Source of the DNA: JAZQHR01 sp045540815 | GTDB taxonomy: Bacteria > Bacillota > Clostridia > UMGS1810 | Direction: 5' to 3' | NCBI GenBank assembly: GCA_045540815.1 | Contig: JAZQHY010000028.1 | Location: 1-26,354, forward strand | Length of the DNA stretch: 26,354 nt | Shown: piece by piece, positions 8,123 to 16,226 of the stretch | How positions within the stretch are numbered: the first letter of the stretch is position 1 | Layout: the number at the start of each line of letters is the position of its first letter | Notes under the pieces: model-generated | Database searches by the model: none | What the model saw: the letters and a program-made list of their open reading frames with translations, nothing else | Told to the model about the DNA's origin: nothing | Translations under genes and position numbers: made by a program

Positions 8123-8920
8123 TTAGTTTTGTAAAATTTTCTTTCTAGCTCTGTACTGCTTAGGTGACATAGCATATCTTTCTTTAAAATGTCGTTCAAA
8201 ATTCGCATAGTCACAAAAGCCCGATTCGAAGCAAATATCAGTAACTGTCATATCAGAATATTCCAAAAGTTTTTTTGCATAGTCATATCTTATCGTGCTA
8301 AGATACTCCTTAAAATTAACGCCGCATTCTTTAGAAAAAATACTACTCATATATGAAGGTGTTATAGATGCGGCATCTGCAATATCTGAAAGTCCAATGT
8401 CATTTCTAAAATTATTTTGAATATAGAGCATAGCCTTTTGCACCCTTGACATATACCCGTGCCTGTGAGTATTGTTTAATCTGCATATCTTACCCAAAAT
8501 ACTATTTAAAAGATGAAAACAGTACTCATCTTCATTTTCGGAAGATACAATATTCAGCTCGTGCATAACTGCAGAAAGATACTTAGCATCTTCATCAGAA
8601 AGCATAACACTGTCAGAATTAAAAACCGATGAAAGCTTAAACAATATATCACTGTCACATACCTCCCCCATAAACATAAGAGTAATAACCTGTGAGTCAT
8701 CTGTTATTACCTTATGAAAATTTACAGGAGTCATAAAAAACAACATATTTCTTTCAATGTTTCGTTCTACACCGTCTATTATGTAGCTTCCGCTTCCCGA
8801 TATAATAAGCTCAATTTCATAAAACTCGTGCCAATGCGTAGGATAACTGCTGATATTCTTTTCTTTAACCATTATTTTTTTGTTTTTTATTTTTTGAAGT
8901 CTAGTATATCTGTCAATCAC
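8123..8920 (-). CDS. AraC-family transcriptional regulator
   Basis: DNA-binding regulator of the AraC/XylS family, about 265 residues. The N-terminal third is a cupin-like ligand domain (THWHEFYEIELIISGSGSYI, with HWHE at about residue 32). The C-terminal 100 residues carry two helix-turn-helix units: the first around LSDIADAASITPSYMSSIF, the second ending in the family signature GFCDYANFERHFKERYAMSP. The ligand is unknown; such cupin AraC proteins often sense sugars. GTG at 8920 is preferred because GGTGA lies six bases upstream, but TTG at 8926 in the same frame is possible. It is divergent from the transaldolase gene and lies upstream of ppa-pel in the same direction, so either could be its target. 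Confidence 0.88.
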   Translation of the reverse strand: MIDRYTRLQKIKNKKIMVKEKNISSYPTHWHEFYEIELIISGSGSYIIDGVERNIERNMLFFMTPVNFHKVITDDSQVITLMFMGEVCDSDILFKLSSVFNSDSVMLSDEDAKYLSAVMHELNIVSSENEDEYCFHLLNSILGKICRLNNTHRHGYMSRVQKAMLYIQNNFRNDIGLSDIADAASITPSYMSSIFSKECGVNFKEYLSTIRYDYAKKLLEYSDMTVTDICFESGFCDYANFERHFKERYAMSPKQYRARKKILQN

Positions 8921-8938
8921 AATCAATCACCCAAGGAC

Positions 8939-8967
8939 ATTTTATATTAAAATCGTAAAAAAAGCAA
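8939..8967 (-). promoter_or_regulatory. Promoter of the AraC-type regulator
   Basis: Minus strand: TTGCTT (8962-8967), 17-base spacer, TAAAAT (8939-8944). The predicted transcript would have a very short leader before the GTG/TTG start, so either the leader is minimal or the active promoter is slightly different. Confidence 0.45.
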
Positions 8968-8994
8968 TGTTTTTTAATAATTATACAATGCATT

Positions 8995-9014
8995 TGTACA
9001 AAAATAGTAGTACA
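8995..9014. promoter_or_regulatory. Inverted repeat TGTAC-N10-GTACA, possible operator
   Basis: Two short inverted arms (8995-8999 and 9010-9014) lie between the divergent AraC-type and transaldolase genes, about 35 bases before the transaldolase start. The position suits an operator, but the arms are only five bases and could occur by chance. I found no convincing plus-strand -35/-10 pair in this gap. Confidence 0.25.
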
Positions 9015-9047
9015 CTAGCGGTAAAGAATGAAATGGAGGAATCATTT

Positions 9048-9695
9048 ATGAAATTATTTATTGATACCGCAAATATCGAAGAGATAAAAGAGGCAAATGA
9101 CCTTGGGGTAATATGCGGAGTTACTACAAACCCTTCTCTCATTGCAAAAGAAGGCAGAGATTTCAAAACTGTAATTAATGAAATTACTGAAATTGTAGAT
9201 GGCCCTATATCAGCTGAGGTAATTGGACTTGATGCAGAATCTATGGTAGAGGAAGCCAAAACACTTGCTAAAATAAGCAAAAACATTGTTATTAAAATCC
9301 CTATGACAAAAGAAGGTCTTAAAGCTACAAAAAAACTTACTGAAATGGGTATACATACAAATGTTACACTTATCTTCTCAGCATCTCAGGCGCTTTTAGC
9401 TGCACGTGCAGGCGCAACATACGTAAGTCCGTTTTTAGGAAGACTTGATGATATTAACTCAGACGGATTAGCACTTATCTCTGATATCGTTGACATTTTT
9501 AGCGTTCACGGAATTAATACAGAAATCATATGTGCAAGCATCAGAAATGCAAATCACGTTACAGAAGCAGCTAAGCTAGGAGCAGATATTGCTACAATTC
9601 CTTATAGTGTAATTTTACAGATGATAAAACACCCACTTACTGACGCAGGAATTGAAAAATTCCTTAAAGACTGGGATGGTCATATAAATAAATAA
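9048..9695 (+). CDS. tal: Transaldolase, small (TalC/FSA-like) type
   Basis: Cytosolic Schiff-base enzyme of the non-oxidative pentose phosphate pathway, moving a dihydroxyacetone unit between sugar phosphates. It has 215 residues, the usual length for the short transaldolase/fructose-6-phosphate aldolase family. It begins MKLFIDTANIEEI with D6. The Schiff-base lysine is K83 in NIVIKIPMTKEG. GVTTNPSL (24-31) and THVTLIFS-like NVTLIFSASQA are typical. Residues that separate the two activities point to transaldolase: E57 (ISAEV, glutamine in FSA) and F129 (SPFLGR, tyrosine in FSA). ATG at 9048 has GGAGG seven bases upstream; an in-frame ATG at 8967 would add 27 residues not seen in the family. 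Confidence 0.93.
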   Translation: MKLFIDTANIEEIKEANDLGVICGVTTNPSLIAKEGRDFKTVINEITEIVDGPISAEVIGLDAESMVEEAKTLAKISKNIVIKIPMTKEGLKATKKLTEMGIHTNVTLIFSASQALLAARAGATYVSPFLGRLDDINSDGLALISDIVDIFSVHGINTEIICASIRNANHVTEAAKLGADIATIPYSVILQMIKHPLTDAGIEKFLKDWDGHINK

Positions 9696-9715
9696 GTTAA
9701 ACACCTTCATATAAA

Positions 9716-9741
9716 AAAGCTGTCCTTTATAGGACAGCTTT
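9716..9741. terminator. Bidirectional intrinsic terminator
   Basis: Perfect 11-base-pair stem (9716-9726 with 9731-9741) around a TTAT loop, with an A run on its left and a T-rich run on its right. It lies between the convergent transaldolase and MATE genes and can end transcripts from both sides. Confidence 0.85.
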
Positions 9742-9750
9742 AATTTTATT

Positions 9751-11130
9751 TTATGCTTCTATTTCGTTATAATTTATCCATTTTCCACTTACAACTCTCT
9801 TAAGTGCAAATCCGCATTTTATAAATCGCTTAAACATCATTACTGCAAGCACTGTTATGATAGAATATTTAAGCTTTATACCAAGTACAAATCCAAGCAC
9901 AAGTGACCACACATATACAGGTACTACGTCATAAAGCATAGCCTTCTGGCTATCCCCTCCTGCACGCATTACACCCATTATAAGTGTACTTGCAAGTGCA
10001 CGAAACGGCATATAAAGAGCATAAATAGCTATAAGCCATTTAGTTAATAATTGTGTTTGGGCTTCAAGACTTGAAAAGAAAAAATTCACGTAAGGAATAT
10101 CTATTAAAAGCATAAGTGCCATTACACCAAAACCCACGTAAAATCCTGCAAGAGCATATTTTCTCGCAAATTCTTTTGCTTCTTCCAGTTTCTTCTCGCC
10201 AATGCTGCAGCTTATAGTAACACAAGCACCTATAGCTATGCCATAAAAGAATGCATTACCAAGGTTTTCAAGCTGACGAGCTATACTTACCGCGCTGACA
10301 GCACTATTACCCATTCGTCCAAAAATTGCGTTAAATGCTGTTATTCCAAAGCCCCATAGACTTTCATTTAATATAACCGCATATGTTTTATGTACAAAAT
10401 CTCCTATCGCTTTTGGCTTAAAATATTTTATATCAGATGGTTTGAACACATATTCCTTATCTTCATATCTAGCTATACTTATAAGGAAAATAGCAGTTTC
10501 AACTATTTTTGATATAAGTGTAGATAGAGCTGCACCCGCAACACCCATCGCAGGTATAAATGCAAATCCATATATAAGTACAAAGTTTAATACTGTCTTT
10601 ATACCAAGTGATACCATAGTTGCTATCATAGGTATTTTCGGCTGTTTTACTGAACGGAAAAACGCCACATATGAGTTTGACAAACTATACAAAAGAAATG
10701 TAGGAGTGATAATTAGAAGGTACAAAGCACCATCTTTTATAGTCTGAGCATCATTTGTGAAAAAACCAAGTGCAATTTTGGGGAAGAACAAACAAAACAG
10801 CATAATAACAAAGTTTATTAAAAGTGAGAAAAACAGCGTAATGCTAAATGTTTCTCTCATTCCCTCAGGATTTCTTTCTCCGAAGTTTCTCGAAAGATAA
10901 ACCGATGCACCACTAGTAATACCAAACGTGATAAGACTCACTATGTAGAACAGCTGATTTGCAAGCGACACCGCCGCAACTGCTGTTTCACCCATATTAC
11001 TTATAACCGACACGTCTATTATTCCAAGGATAGCTGACGACATATTTTGCATTGCTATCGGTATAGAAAATGCAAGTACCATTTTCCAAAACGCTTTATC
11101 AGGAAAAATATTTTTAAATATTTTAGACAT
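9751..11130 (-). CDS. MATE-family multidrug/metabolite exporter
   Basis: Inner-membrane cation-coupled antiporter of the MATE family, 459 residues, with about twelve predicted helices in two related halves. Family cues include the N-terminal FSIPIAMQNMSSAILGIIDV (about 17-36), YVSRNFGE-like SVYLSRNFGERNPEG after helix 3, and a second-half start around NESLWGFGITAFNAIFG. The substrate cannot be read from the sequence. GGAG lies seven bases before the ATG. It starts 22 bases after the amidohydrolase gene on the same strand, so the two are probably one transcript, which hints that the exporter may handle a substrate or product related to N-acyl amino acids (inference). Confidence 0.9.
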   Translation of the reverse strand: MSKIFKNIFPDKAFWKMVLAFSIPIAMQNMSSAILGIIDVSVISNMGETAVAAVSLANQLFYIVSLITFGITSGASVYLSRNFGERNPEGMRETFSITLFFSLLINFVIMLFCLFFPKIALGFFTNDAQTIKDGALYLLIITPTFLLYSLSNSYVAFFRSVKQPKIPMIATMVSLGIKTVLNFVLIYGFAFIPAMGVAGAALSTLISKIVETAIFLISIARYEDKEYVFKPSDIKYFKPKAIGDFVHKTYAVILNESLWGFGITAFNAIFGRMGNSAVSAVSIARQLENLGNAFFYGIAIGACVTISCSIGEKKLEEAKEFARKYALAGFYVGFGVMALMLLIDIPYVNFFFSSLEAQTQLLTKWLIAIYALYMPFRALASTLIMGVMRAGGDSQKAMLYDVVPVYVWSLVLGFVLGIKLKYSIITVLAVMMFKRFIKCGFALKRVVSGKWINYNEIEA

Positions 11131-11152
11131 TTTTATGCTCCATTCTTTTTGC

Positions 11153-12691
11153 TTACTTTAATATAAGTTTACCTTCTTTTTTGCCGTTATACACAGCATC
11201 TTCCACTACAACCTCACCCGAAAGAATAACGTAGTTTAGTCCTTCGGCACGATTGTTGCAATCGGTAAAATCGGATTTATCTATAATCTTTTCTGCATCA
11301 AATATGCATATATCTGCGTCCATACCTTCCCAGATAAGACCTTTTGTATTTAATCCGTATACACGCGCAGGCATTGAAGTCATTTTTCGTATCATTTCAG
11401 GAAGAGATACCACATTTTTCTCGCGTACGTATCTTCCTATTGCCCTTGGGAAAGAACCCTTTGTACGCGGATGGAAAGTTGTTTTTCCCTTTGCAACACT
11501 TGCGTCTGTGCATATCATTGCTCTGGGATGCGCCATAACTGTCATAACATCTTCGTCGCATATAGTAAAGTAACAGCAAGAGCAGTTATTATCACTTTTG
11601 TATATCATATCTAATATAGTTTCATATTCATCTTTTCCGTGGAGTTTTGCCGCTTCAGGCACAAATAAACCTTCATACTCCGGATAACCTTCGCACTTTG
11701 CTACCTGTACCCACGAATAGTCATTTGCCCACCACATAGTATTGTTGTGTTCTCTCATTTTCGCGCGTTCATCTTCGCTTTCAAGCCTTTTTAACAAATC
11801 TCTGCCTGAATCGGGAACAAATGTTACTGAAGTTGTAGTATGAGTAGCCACATACGGATACACATCAAGATATACTTCAAGCCCCTCTTTATTTGCCTCG
11901 TCTATAAGGCGAAGTGTGTGCGTAACCTTGCCCCAATTCTCAGGCGAGCCACAAGCTTTGTGGTGTGAAAGTACACCTCTTACGCCGGATTTTCTTATCA
12001 CATCTATAAATTCCTTGGTAGCTTTAACCAGCATATTTGATTCACTTCTGATATGTGCCGCAACAAGTCCTTCGTATTCCTTTACCACCTTTGCTAGCTC
12101 TATAAGTTCATCAGTATCTGCATAACTGCTTGGCGGATATATAAGTCCAAACGAAATACCAAGCGCGCCGTGCTCCATAGCATCGCGAAGAAGTGATTTC
12201 ATTTTTTCAATCTCATCTTTGGTAGGTTTTTCCTGACTCATATTCATAACGGCTTTTCTTATAGCGCCGTGTCCCGCAAAGCACATATTATTTGAGCCAA
12301 GCGGAAAATCCTTTGCCGCATTTGCAAAACTTCCAAATGTCTTTAATACATCAGAAAGCTTTCCAACGCCGTCTATGTACTTATCATCTTTTTCTTCTAC
12401 ATTTTTAGGCGCGATGGAACCTCCGCACTGTCCGCCTATAGAAGTGGTTATACCCTGCTCTATCTTTTCTGTCATATCAGGATATTCAAGTATAGCATTA
12501 TCGCTATGACTGTGCGAATCTATAAATCCAGGCGTAACTGTAAGACCAGATGCGTCTATCACCTTTTTGGCACCTTCAAGCTTTTTGCCTATCAAGGCTA
12601 TTTTCCCGTCCTTTATAGCCACATCAGCAAAAAAAGACGGACTCCCCGTTCCGTCTATAATATTTCCGTTTTTTATTATCAAATCATACAT
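11153..12691 (-). CDS. D-aminoacylase-like amidohydrolase (N-acyl-D-amino-acid deacylase family)
   Basis: Predicted cytosolic zinc amidohydrolase that splits an acyl group from an N-acyl-D-amino acid or similar compound. It has 512 residues from ATG 12691. The N-terminal beta-sandwich starts MYDLIIKNGNIIDGTG; the metal motif SHSHSD gives H60 and H62; C89 in GQCGG is the bridging cysteine position of D-aminoacylases. Later blocks include GLIYPPSSYADTDEL, AAHIRSES, LSHHKACG and CTDAS, matching the remaining metal and catalytic positions, and the C-terminus closes the sandwich (GMDADICIFDAEKI). A TTG at 12706 would add five residues; ATG is preferred. D-hydantoinase/dihydroorotase relatives lack this cysteine and the YPPSSYA block. 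Exact substrate unknown. Confidence 0.87.
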   Translation of the reverse strand: MYDLIIKNGNIIDGTGSPSFFADVAIKDGKIALIGKKLEGAKKVIDASGLTVTPGFIDSHSHSDNAILEYPDMTEKIEQGITTSIGGQCGGSIAPKNVEEKDDKYIDGVGKLSDVLKTFGSFANAAKDFPLGSNNMCFAGHGAIRKAVMNMSQEKPTKDEIEKMKSLLRDAMEHGALGISFGLIYPPSSYADTDELIELAKVVKEYEGLVAAHIRSESNMLVKATKEFIDVIRKSGVRGVLSHHKACGSPENWGKVTHTLRLIDEANKEGLEVYLDVYPYVATHTTTSVTFVPDSGRDLLKRLESEDERAKMREHNNTMWWANDYSWVQVAKCEGYPEYEGLFVPEAAKLHGKDEYETILDMIYKSDNNCSCCYFTICDEDVMTVMAHPRAMICTDASVAKGKTTFHPRTKGSFPRAIGRYVREKNVVSLPEMIRKMTSMPARVYGLNTKGLIWEGMDADICIFDAEKIIDKSDFTDCNNRAEGLNYVILSGEVVVEDAVYNGKKEGKLILK

Positions 12692-12734
12692 TTTTCCGCA
12701 CCCCAAACAAGAAATTGTATTTTCATTGTATTTT

Positions 12735-12763
12735 ATTATATAACTGTGTTAAAAATATGTCAA
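12735..12763 (-). promoter_or_regulatory. Consensus promoter for amidohydrolase-MATE
   Basis: Minus strand: TTGACA (12758-12763), exactly 17 bases, TATAAT (12735-12740). Both hexamers are perfect sigma-A consensus. About 40 bases separate it from the amidohydrolase start. Confidence 0.88.
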
Positions 12764-12781
12764 CCAAAATTTTAGTTGAAT

Positions 12782-12810
12782 TAGACAAAATTAAGCTAAT
12801 ATGCTATTAT
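12782..12810 (+). promoter_or_regulatory. Promoter of the acyltransferase gene
   Basis: Plus strand: TAGACA (12782-12787), 17-base spacer, TATTAT (12805-12810) with an extended -10 TGC in front. AAGAGGTG follows about eight bases before the ATG. It lies back to back with the amidohydrolase promoter. Confidence 0.7.
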
Positions 12811-12830
12811 AGATAAGAGGTGAATTTAAA

Positions 12831-13865
12831 ATGCGAAAAAACGAGCTTTCATTTGCAAATGTTTTATGCTGTTTGCTTGTTATATTTATACACGTAAACT
12901 CAGAAGCCATTTCGGCACTTGATAAATCAAGTATTTGGTATGCTATATCGTATATATTGTGGCAGGCATCATCATTTGCTGTTTATGCATTTATATTTTT
13001 AAGCGGTATAAAGCAGTTTCTAAAAAAGGACATAAAAATATCCGAGTTTTATAAAAAGCGCCTTTCAAAGATAATCATTCCGTATCTTTTGTGGGTAATA
13101 ATATACTATGCTTACGACATATGTATGGGTATTGAAACGTTCAACATAAAAAATCTTATTTACTATATTTATTCAGGCGATTATGTAGGGCATTTTTATT
13201 TTGTGGTAATAATCACGCAGTTTTATGTGCTTATGCCACTATGGATTAAACTATATAACAAGGTTAATCCGAAACTTATGCTTATAGTATCATTTGTAAT
13301 TTCTGCGCTTTCGTGGAAGGTACTGCCAAACGCGATTGATTTTAGATTTTTTGACAGAATATTTACCACATATATATTTTTCTGGACACTCGGTGCATAC
13401 ATTGGTATGAATTACGAAAAGGCGAAGGGATTTTTTACAAAATACAGAAACGTTATTTATGTTATATTTGCAGTAACACTTATTAGCTCGATTGGATTTA
13501 TGTATGTAACAAATATTAACGAAATATATTACAGTTTTAACGAATACATTATGATGACATACAGGATAGTAGCGGTGATTTTTCTATTCACCCTATCGAT
13601 TTTGCGTATAAACAAAATATGCGAAACCCGTTTTGTGAAACTACTTGATATGTCAAGCTACAACATATACCTAAGCCATCTTCTTGTGCAAAAGCATACT
13701 GTGTATTTACTAAATACTTTTGCCGTTTGGCGAATAAGTCACAGAATGTTTTTACGTTCTGTATCGGTGTACGTGATATCGATAGGAGTATGTATGATGT
13801 ATACGTATTTAAAAAGGAAAACTGGCGTGCTATCACGTGCAAGCAAACAAAAATTAACTGTTTGA
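12831..13865 (+). CDS. Membrane acyltransferase, acyltransferase-3 family
   Basis: Integral membrane O-acyltransferase of the family that decorates surface polysaccharides or other cell-envelope molecules with acetyl or similar groups. It has 344 residues and about ten hydrophobic helices spread over the whole length. The first helix carries the family histidine in VIFIHVNSEA (about H22). FYKKRLSKIIIPYLLWVIIYY (about 66-86) is the usual second block, with basic residues followed by IPYLLW. The target is unknown. It is a single-gene unit with its own promoter and a terminator. It is not next to a glycan cluster apart from the pel genes about 5 kb away, and a link to these would be guesswork. 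Confidence 0.85.
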   Translation: MRKNELSFANVLCCLLVIFIHVNSEAISALDKSSIWYAISYILWQASSFAVYAFIFLSGIKQFLKKDIKISEFYKKRLSKIIIPYLLWVIIYYAYDICMGIETFNIKNLIYYIYSGDYVGHFYFVVIITQFYVLMPLWIKLYNKVNPKLMLIVSFVISALSWKVLPNAIDFRFFDRIFTTYIFFWTLGAYIGMNYEKAKGFFTKYRNVIYVIFAVTLISSIGFMYVTNINEIYYSFNEYIMMTYRIVAVIFLFTLSILRINKICETRFVKLLDMSSYNIYLSHLLVQKHTVYLLNTFAVWRISHRMFLRSVSVYVISIGVCMMYTYLKRKTGVLSRASKQKLTV

Positions 13866-13898
13866 TTTGGCGGGACATAGAGGACTTTGGTTCCTACA

Positions 13899-13931
13899 AA
13901 AAAGGTGAACGAGAAATTCGTTCACCTTTTT
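13899..13931. terminator. Bidirectional intrinsic terminator
   Basis: Fourteen-pair stem (13899-13912 with 13918-13931) around a GAAAT loop, built of an A run plus GGTGAACGA and its complement plus a T run. It separates the convergent acyltransferase and hydroxyacid dehydrogenase genes and works in both directions. Confidence 0.88.
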
Positions 13932-13936
13932 AATAT

Positions 13937-14881
13937 TTACACTACTCTGTTTCGTTTTCCGCCATCATAGAAGGTTTTGATATTTTCTATTATTTCATCT
14001 AAACATCTTACTCTTGCTTCATAGGCTGCCCACGCCATATGAGGAGTAAGGCAAGCGTTTTTGCAATTCAAAAGATTTGAATATGGGTGGTCTGCACCAA
14101 AAGGCTCGGTTGAATACACGTCGATACCTGCGGCTATTTTACCAGACAGAACTGCGTCTGCTATTGCCTCTTCGTCATTAACCTTACCTCGTGCTACATT
14201 TATATACACAGCGCCGTCCTTCATCATAGAAATGCGCTCTTTATTTATAAGGTTTTCCGTTTCAGGTGTAAGCGGTGTATGAACTGAAATAATGTCCGCG
14301 CACTTACAAAGAGTATCTATATCTACATTTTCATAGCCTTCCTTATACGTTCTTGAACACACAATAATCTTGCAACCAAATGCTGTGGCAACCTGTGCAA
14401 CTTTCCTTCCGATATTTCCCATGCCTACTATTCCCCACGTTTTACCGCTTATCTCACGATAGACAGGCTCAAGCTGATTCTGTCTGCCTGACACAGAATA
14501 TTTTCCGCTATTTACATATTCTGTGTAATCGTAAAGGCGTGTATAAAGCGACAATGCCATAGACACTGTAAGCTGTGCAACCGAGTCTGTGGAATAACCT
14601 ACAACGTTGCATACAGCTATGCCGTTTTCCTTACAATACTTTATATCAATATTGTCATACCCCGTGGCAAACACGCATATGAGCTTGAGATTTTTTGCAT
14701 TTTTTAAGTTGGTTTCATTTAGTTTAATCTTGTTTATAATCACAACATCGGTATCGGATATTCTGTCTGCAACCAATTCCTCAGATGTCATAGGATATAT
14801 AATTGTTTCACCAAGCAAGTTTAACCCTGAAAAGTCAAGGTCCTTACCTAATGTATCTGCATCTAACACTGTAATTTTCAT
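13937..14881 (-). CDS. NAD-dependent D-2-hydroxyacid dehydrogenase, glycerate-dehydrogenase-like
   Basis: Cytosolic oxidoreductase interconverting a 2-keto acid and its D-2-hydroxy acid. It has 314 residues, normal for the family. The Rossmann motif is GMGNIG (G153, G155, G158). The catalytic triad positions are R231 (INVARG), E259 (DVYSTEP) and H281 in TPHMAWA. A TPHxAWA ending is typical of the hydroxypyruvate reductase/glycerate dehydrogenase branch rather than of D-lactate dehydrogenase, so that activity is the best guess. It starts 13 bases after hydF on the same strand, with AGAAAGGA before the ATG, so it is probably co-transcribed with hydF; a functional link to hydrogenase is not obvious. 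Confidence 0.88.
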   Translation of the reverse strand: MKITVLDADTLGKDLDFSGLNLLGETIIYPMTSEELVADRISDTDVVIINKIKLNETNLKNAKNLKLICVFATGYDNIDIKYCKENGIAVCNVVGYSTDSVAQLTVSMALSLYTRLYDYTEYVNSGKYSVSGRQNQLEPVYREISGKTWGIVGMGNIGRKVAQVATAFGCKIIVCSRTYKEGYENVDIDTLCKCADIISVHTPLTPETENLINKERISMMKDGAVYINVARGKVNDEEAIADAVLSGKIAAGIDVYSTEPFGADHPYSNLLNCKNACLTPHMAWAAYEARVRCLDEIIENIKTFYDGGKRNRVV

Positions 14882-14894
14882 AATAAAATCCTTT

Positions 14895-16067
14895 CTAGTC
14901 GTTTAAAAACAAGTTCTTGCATCTGTCGAGTATTCCGTGAATTTTTGCTATAGTTATACCATAGTTTGTCATAGGTATACCGTTTTGCGATGCGGTGTTC
15001 ATTCGGTATTTTACTTCGCGGTCATTTAGCATACAACCGCCACAATGCACTACAAGTGCATATTTTGACAAATTCTCAGGAAACTCACCGCCACTTGTAA
15101 ACTCAAACGATATATCCTTGCCTGTATAGTCTTTTATCCATTTTGGAAGCTTAACCGTGCCTATATCGTTGCATTGTCTGTGGTGAGTACAACCTTCGGA
15201 AATGAGCACTACATCGCCGTCTTTAAGCTTATCTAAGTAATCTGCGCCTTCAATAGCTTTTTTTAAAAAGCCTTTTTTTCGTACAAAAAGTATAGAAAAC
15301 GATGTAAGAGGTATATTATCAGGAACTATCTGCGATACCTTTCCAAACACCTGACTATCGGTTATAACAAGACTTGGCTTTACCTTTAAAAGTGAATCCG
15401 AAAGCTCAGAGGGCTGAACAACCAAAGTTATTGCACCTGCGTCAAGGAGTTCTCTTAAAACCTGCTGTTGCGGAAGGATTATTCTTCCCTTTGGTGCAGA
15501 CTCATCGATAGGTGTGACAAGTATTACTATATCTTTTTCATTCACCAAATCGCGAACAATATATTTTTCTTCGCTTTTTGAAAGTGAAGCTAATTTTTCT
15601 TTTAATTCATCTATATTTTTATTTGTTAATGCGCTTACGTGAAGGTATTCAGTATCACTTTCAGCTACATCACATTTATTCATAACAATGATGTGTGGTA
15701 TATCACGAGTTTTACACTCATTTGCGATATCTTCTTCAAAACTTGTCATTCCAAGCGATGCATCGCACACGATAATTGCTATATCACATTTTCGTAAAAC
15801 GTCTTTTGCCTTTTTCACTCGCATATTACCAAGCTCGCCTTCGTCGTCAAGCCCTGGTGTATCTATTATAACAACAGGTCCGAGTGGCAAAAGCTCCATA
15901 GTCTTTTGCACAGGGTCGGTGGTTGTGCCAAGCACATCCGACACTATGGCGATATCCTGTCCTGTAATAGCATTTATAAGGCTTGATTTCCCGCTGTTTC
16001 GTCTGCCAAATATTCCTATATGAATTCTGTTGGCTGATGCGGTTTCGTTTATAGACATAGTTTTCAC
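14895..16067 (-). CDS. hydF: [FeFe]-hydrogenase H-cluster maturation GTPase HydF
   Basis: Scaffold and GTPase on which the 2Fe subcluster of [FeFe]-hydrogenase is assembled before transfer to HydA; works with HydE and HydG in the cytosol. It has 390 residues. The GTPase part has the P-loop GRRNSGKSS (21-29), TT at 48-50, DTPGLDDEG (69-77) and NKCD (130-133). The C-terminal iron-sulfur domain carries C293-x-H295 and, 45 residues later, H341-C342-x2-C345, the HydF cluster motif. AAGAAGGTGAAAACT precedes the ATG. It lies on the same strand as hydE and hydG but about 4.8 kb downstream, with five other genes between. No Spo0A-type box precedes it, although repeat copy A does. Confidence 0.96.
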   Translation of the reverse strand: MKTMSINETASANRIHIGIFGRRNSGKSSLINAITGQDIAIVSDVLGTTTDPVQKTMELLPLGPVVIIDTPGLDDEGELGNMRVKKAKDVLRKCDIAIIVCDASLGMTSFEEDIANECKTRDIPHIIVMNKCDVAESDTEYLHVSALTNKNIDELKEKLASLSKSEEKYIVRDLVNEKDIVILVTPIDESAPKGRIILPQQQVLRELLDAGAITLVVQPSELSDSLLKVKPSLVITDSQVFGKVSQIVPDNIPLTSFSILFVRKKGFLKKAIEGADYLDKLKDGDVVLISEGCTHHRQCNDIGTVKLPKWIKDYTGKDISFEFTSGGEFPENLSKYALVVHCGGCMLNDREVKYRMNTASQNGIPMTNYGITIAKIHGILDRCKNLFLND

Positions 16068-16070
16068 CTT

Positions 16071-16168
16071 CTTTATATAATTTTTAATTAATTATGTGTT
16101 ATAAGGGATGGACGATTTAGATGCCAAGTTTTTTCATCAATAGTTCATATTAAGTTAGGAGAAAAAAC
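16071..16168 (-). repeat. Intergenic repeat copy A, with putative hydF promoter
   Basis: Read on the minus strand it holds CCTAACTTAATATGAACTAT, then 14 bases, then TTGGCATCTA and an AT-rich tail ending TTATATAAAG. The distance from CCTAAC to GGCATCTA is 34 bases, exactly as in copies B and C; the tail is 24 bases longer than theirs. A promoter reading is -35 TTGGCA (16122-16127), 18 bases, -10 TATAAC (16098-16103), giving a start about 25 bases ahead of hydF. Confidence 0.7.
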
Positions 16169-16226
16169 CTCGCACAATAGAATCGTTCCCTTGTGTTTCC
16201 CTTTGTGTTTCTTTTACTCTGTCATA

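Noticed and set aside
8967..9047. N-terminal extension of the transaldolase frame by 27 codons
   Set aside because: A strong GGAGG site directly precedes ATG 9048, the family always begins MKLF-D, and the extension runs over the promoter region.
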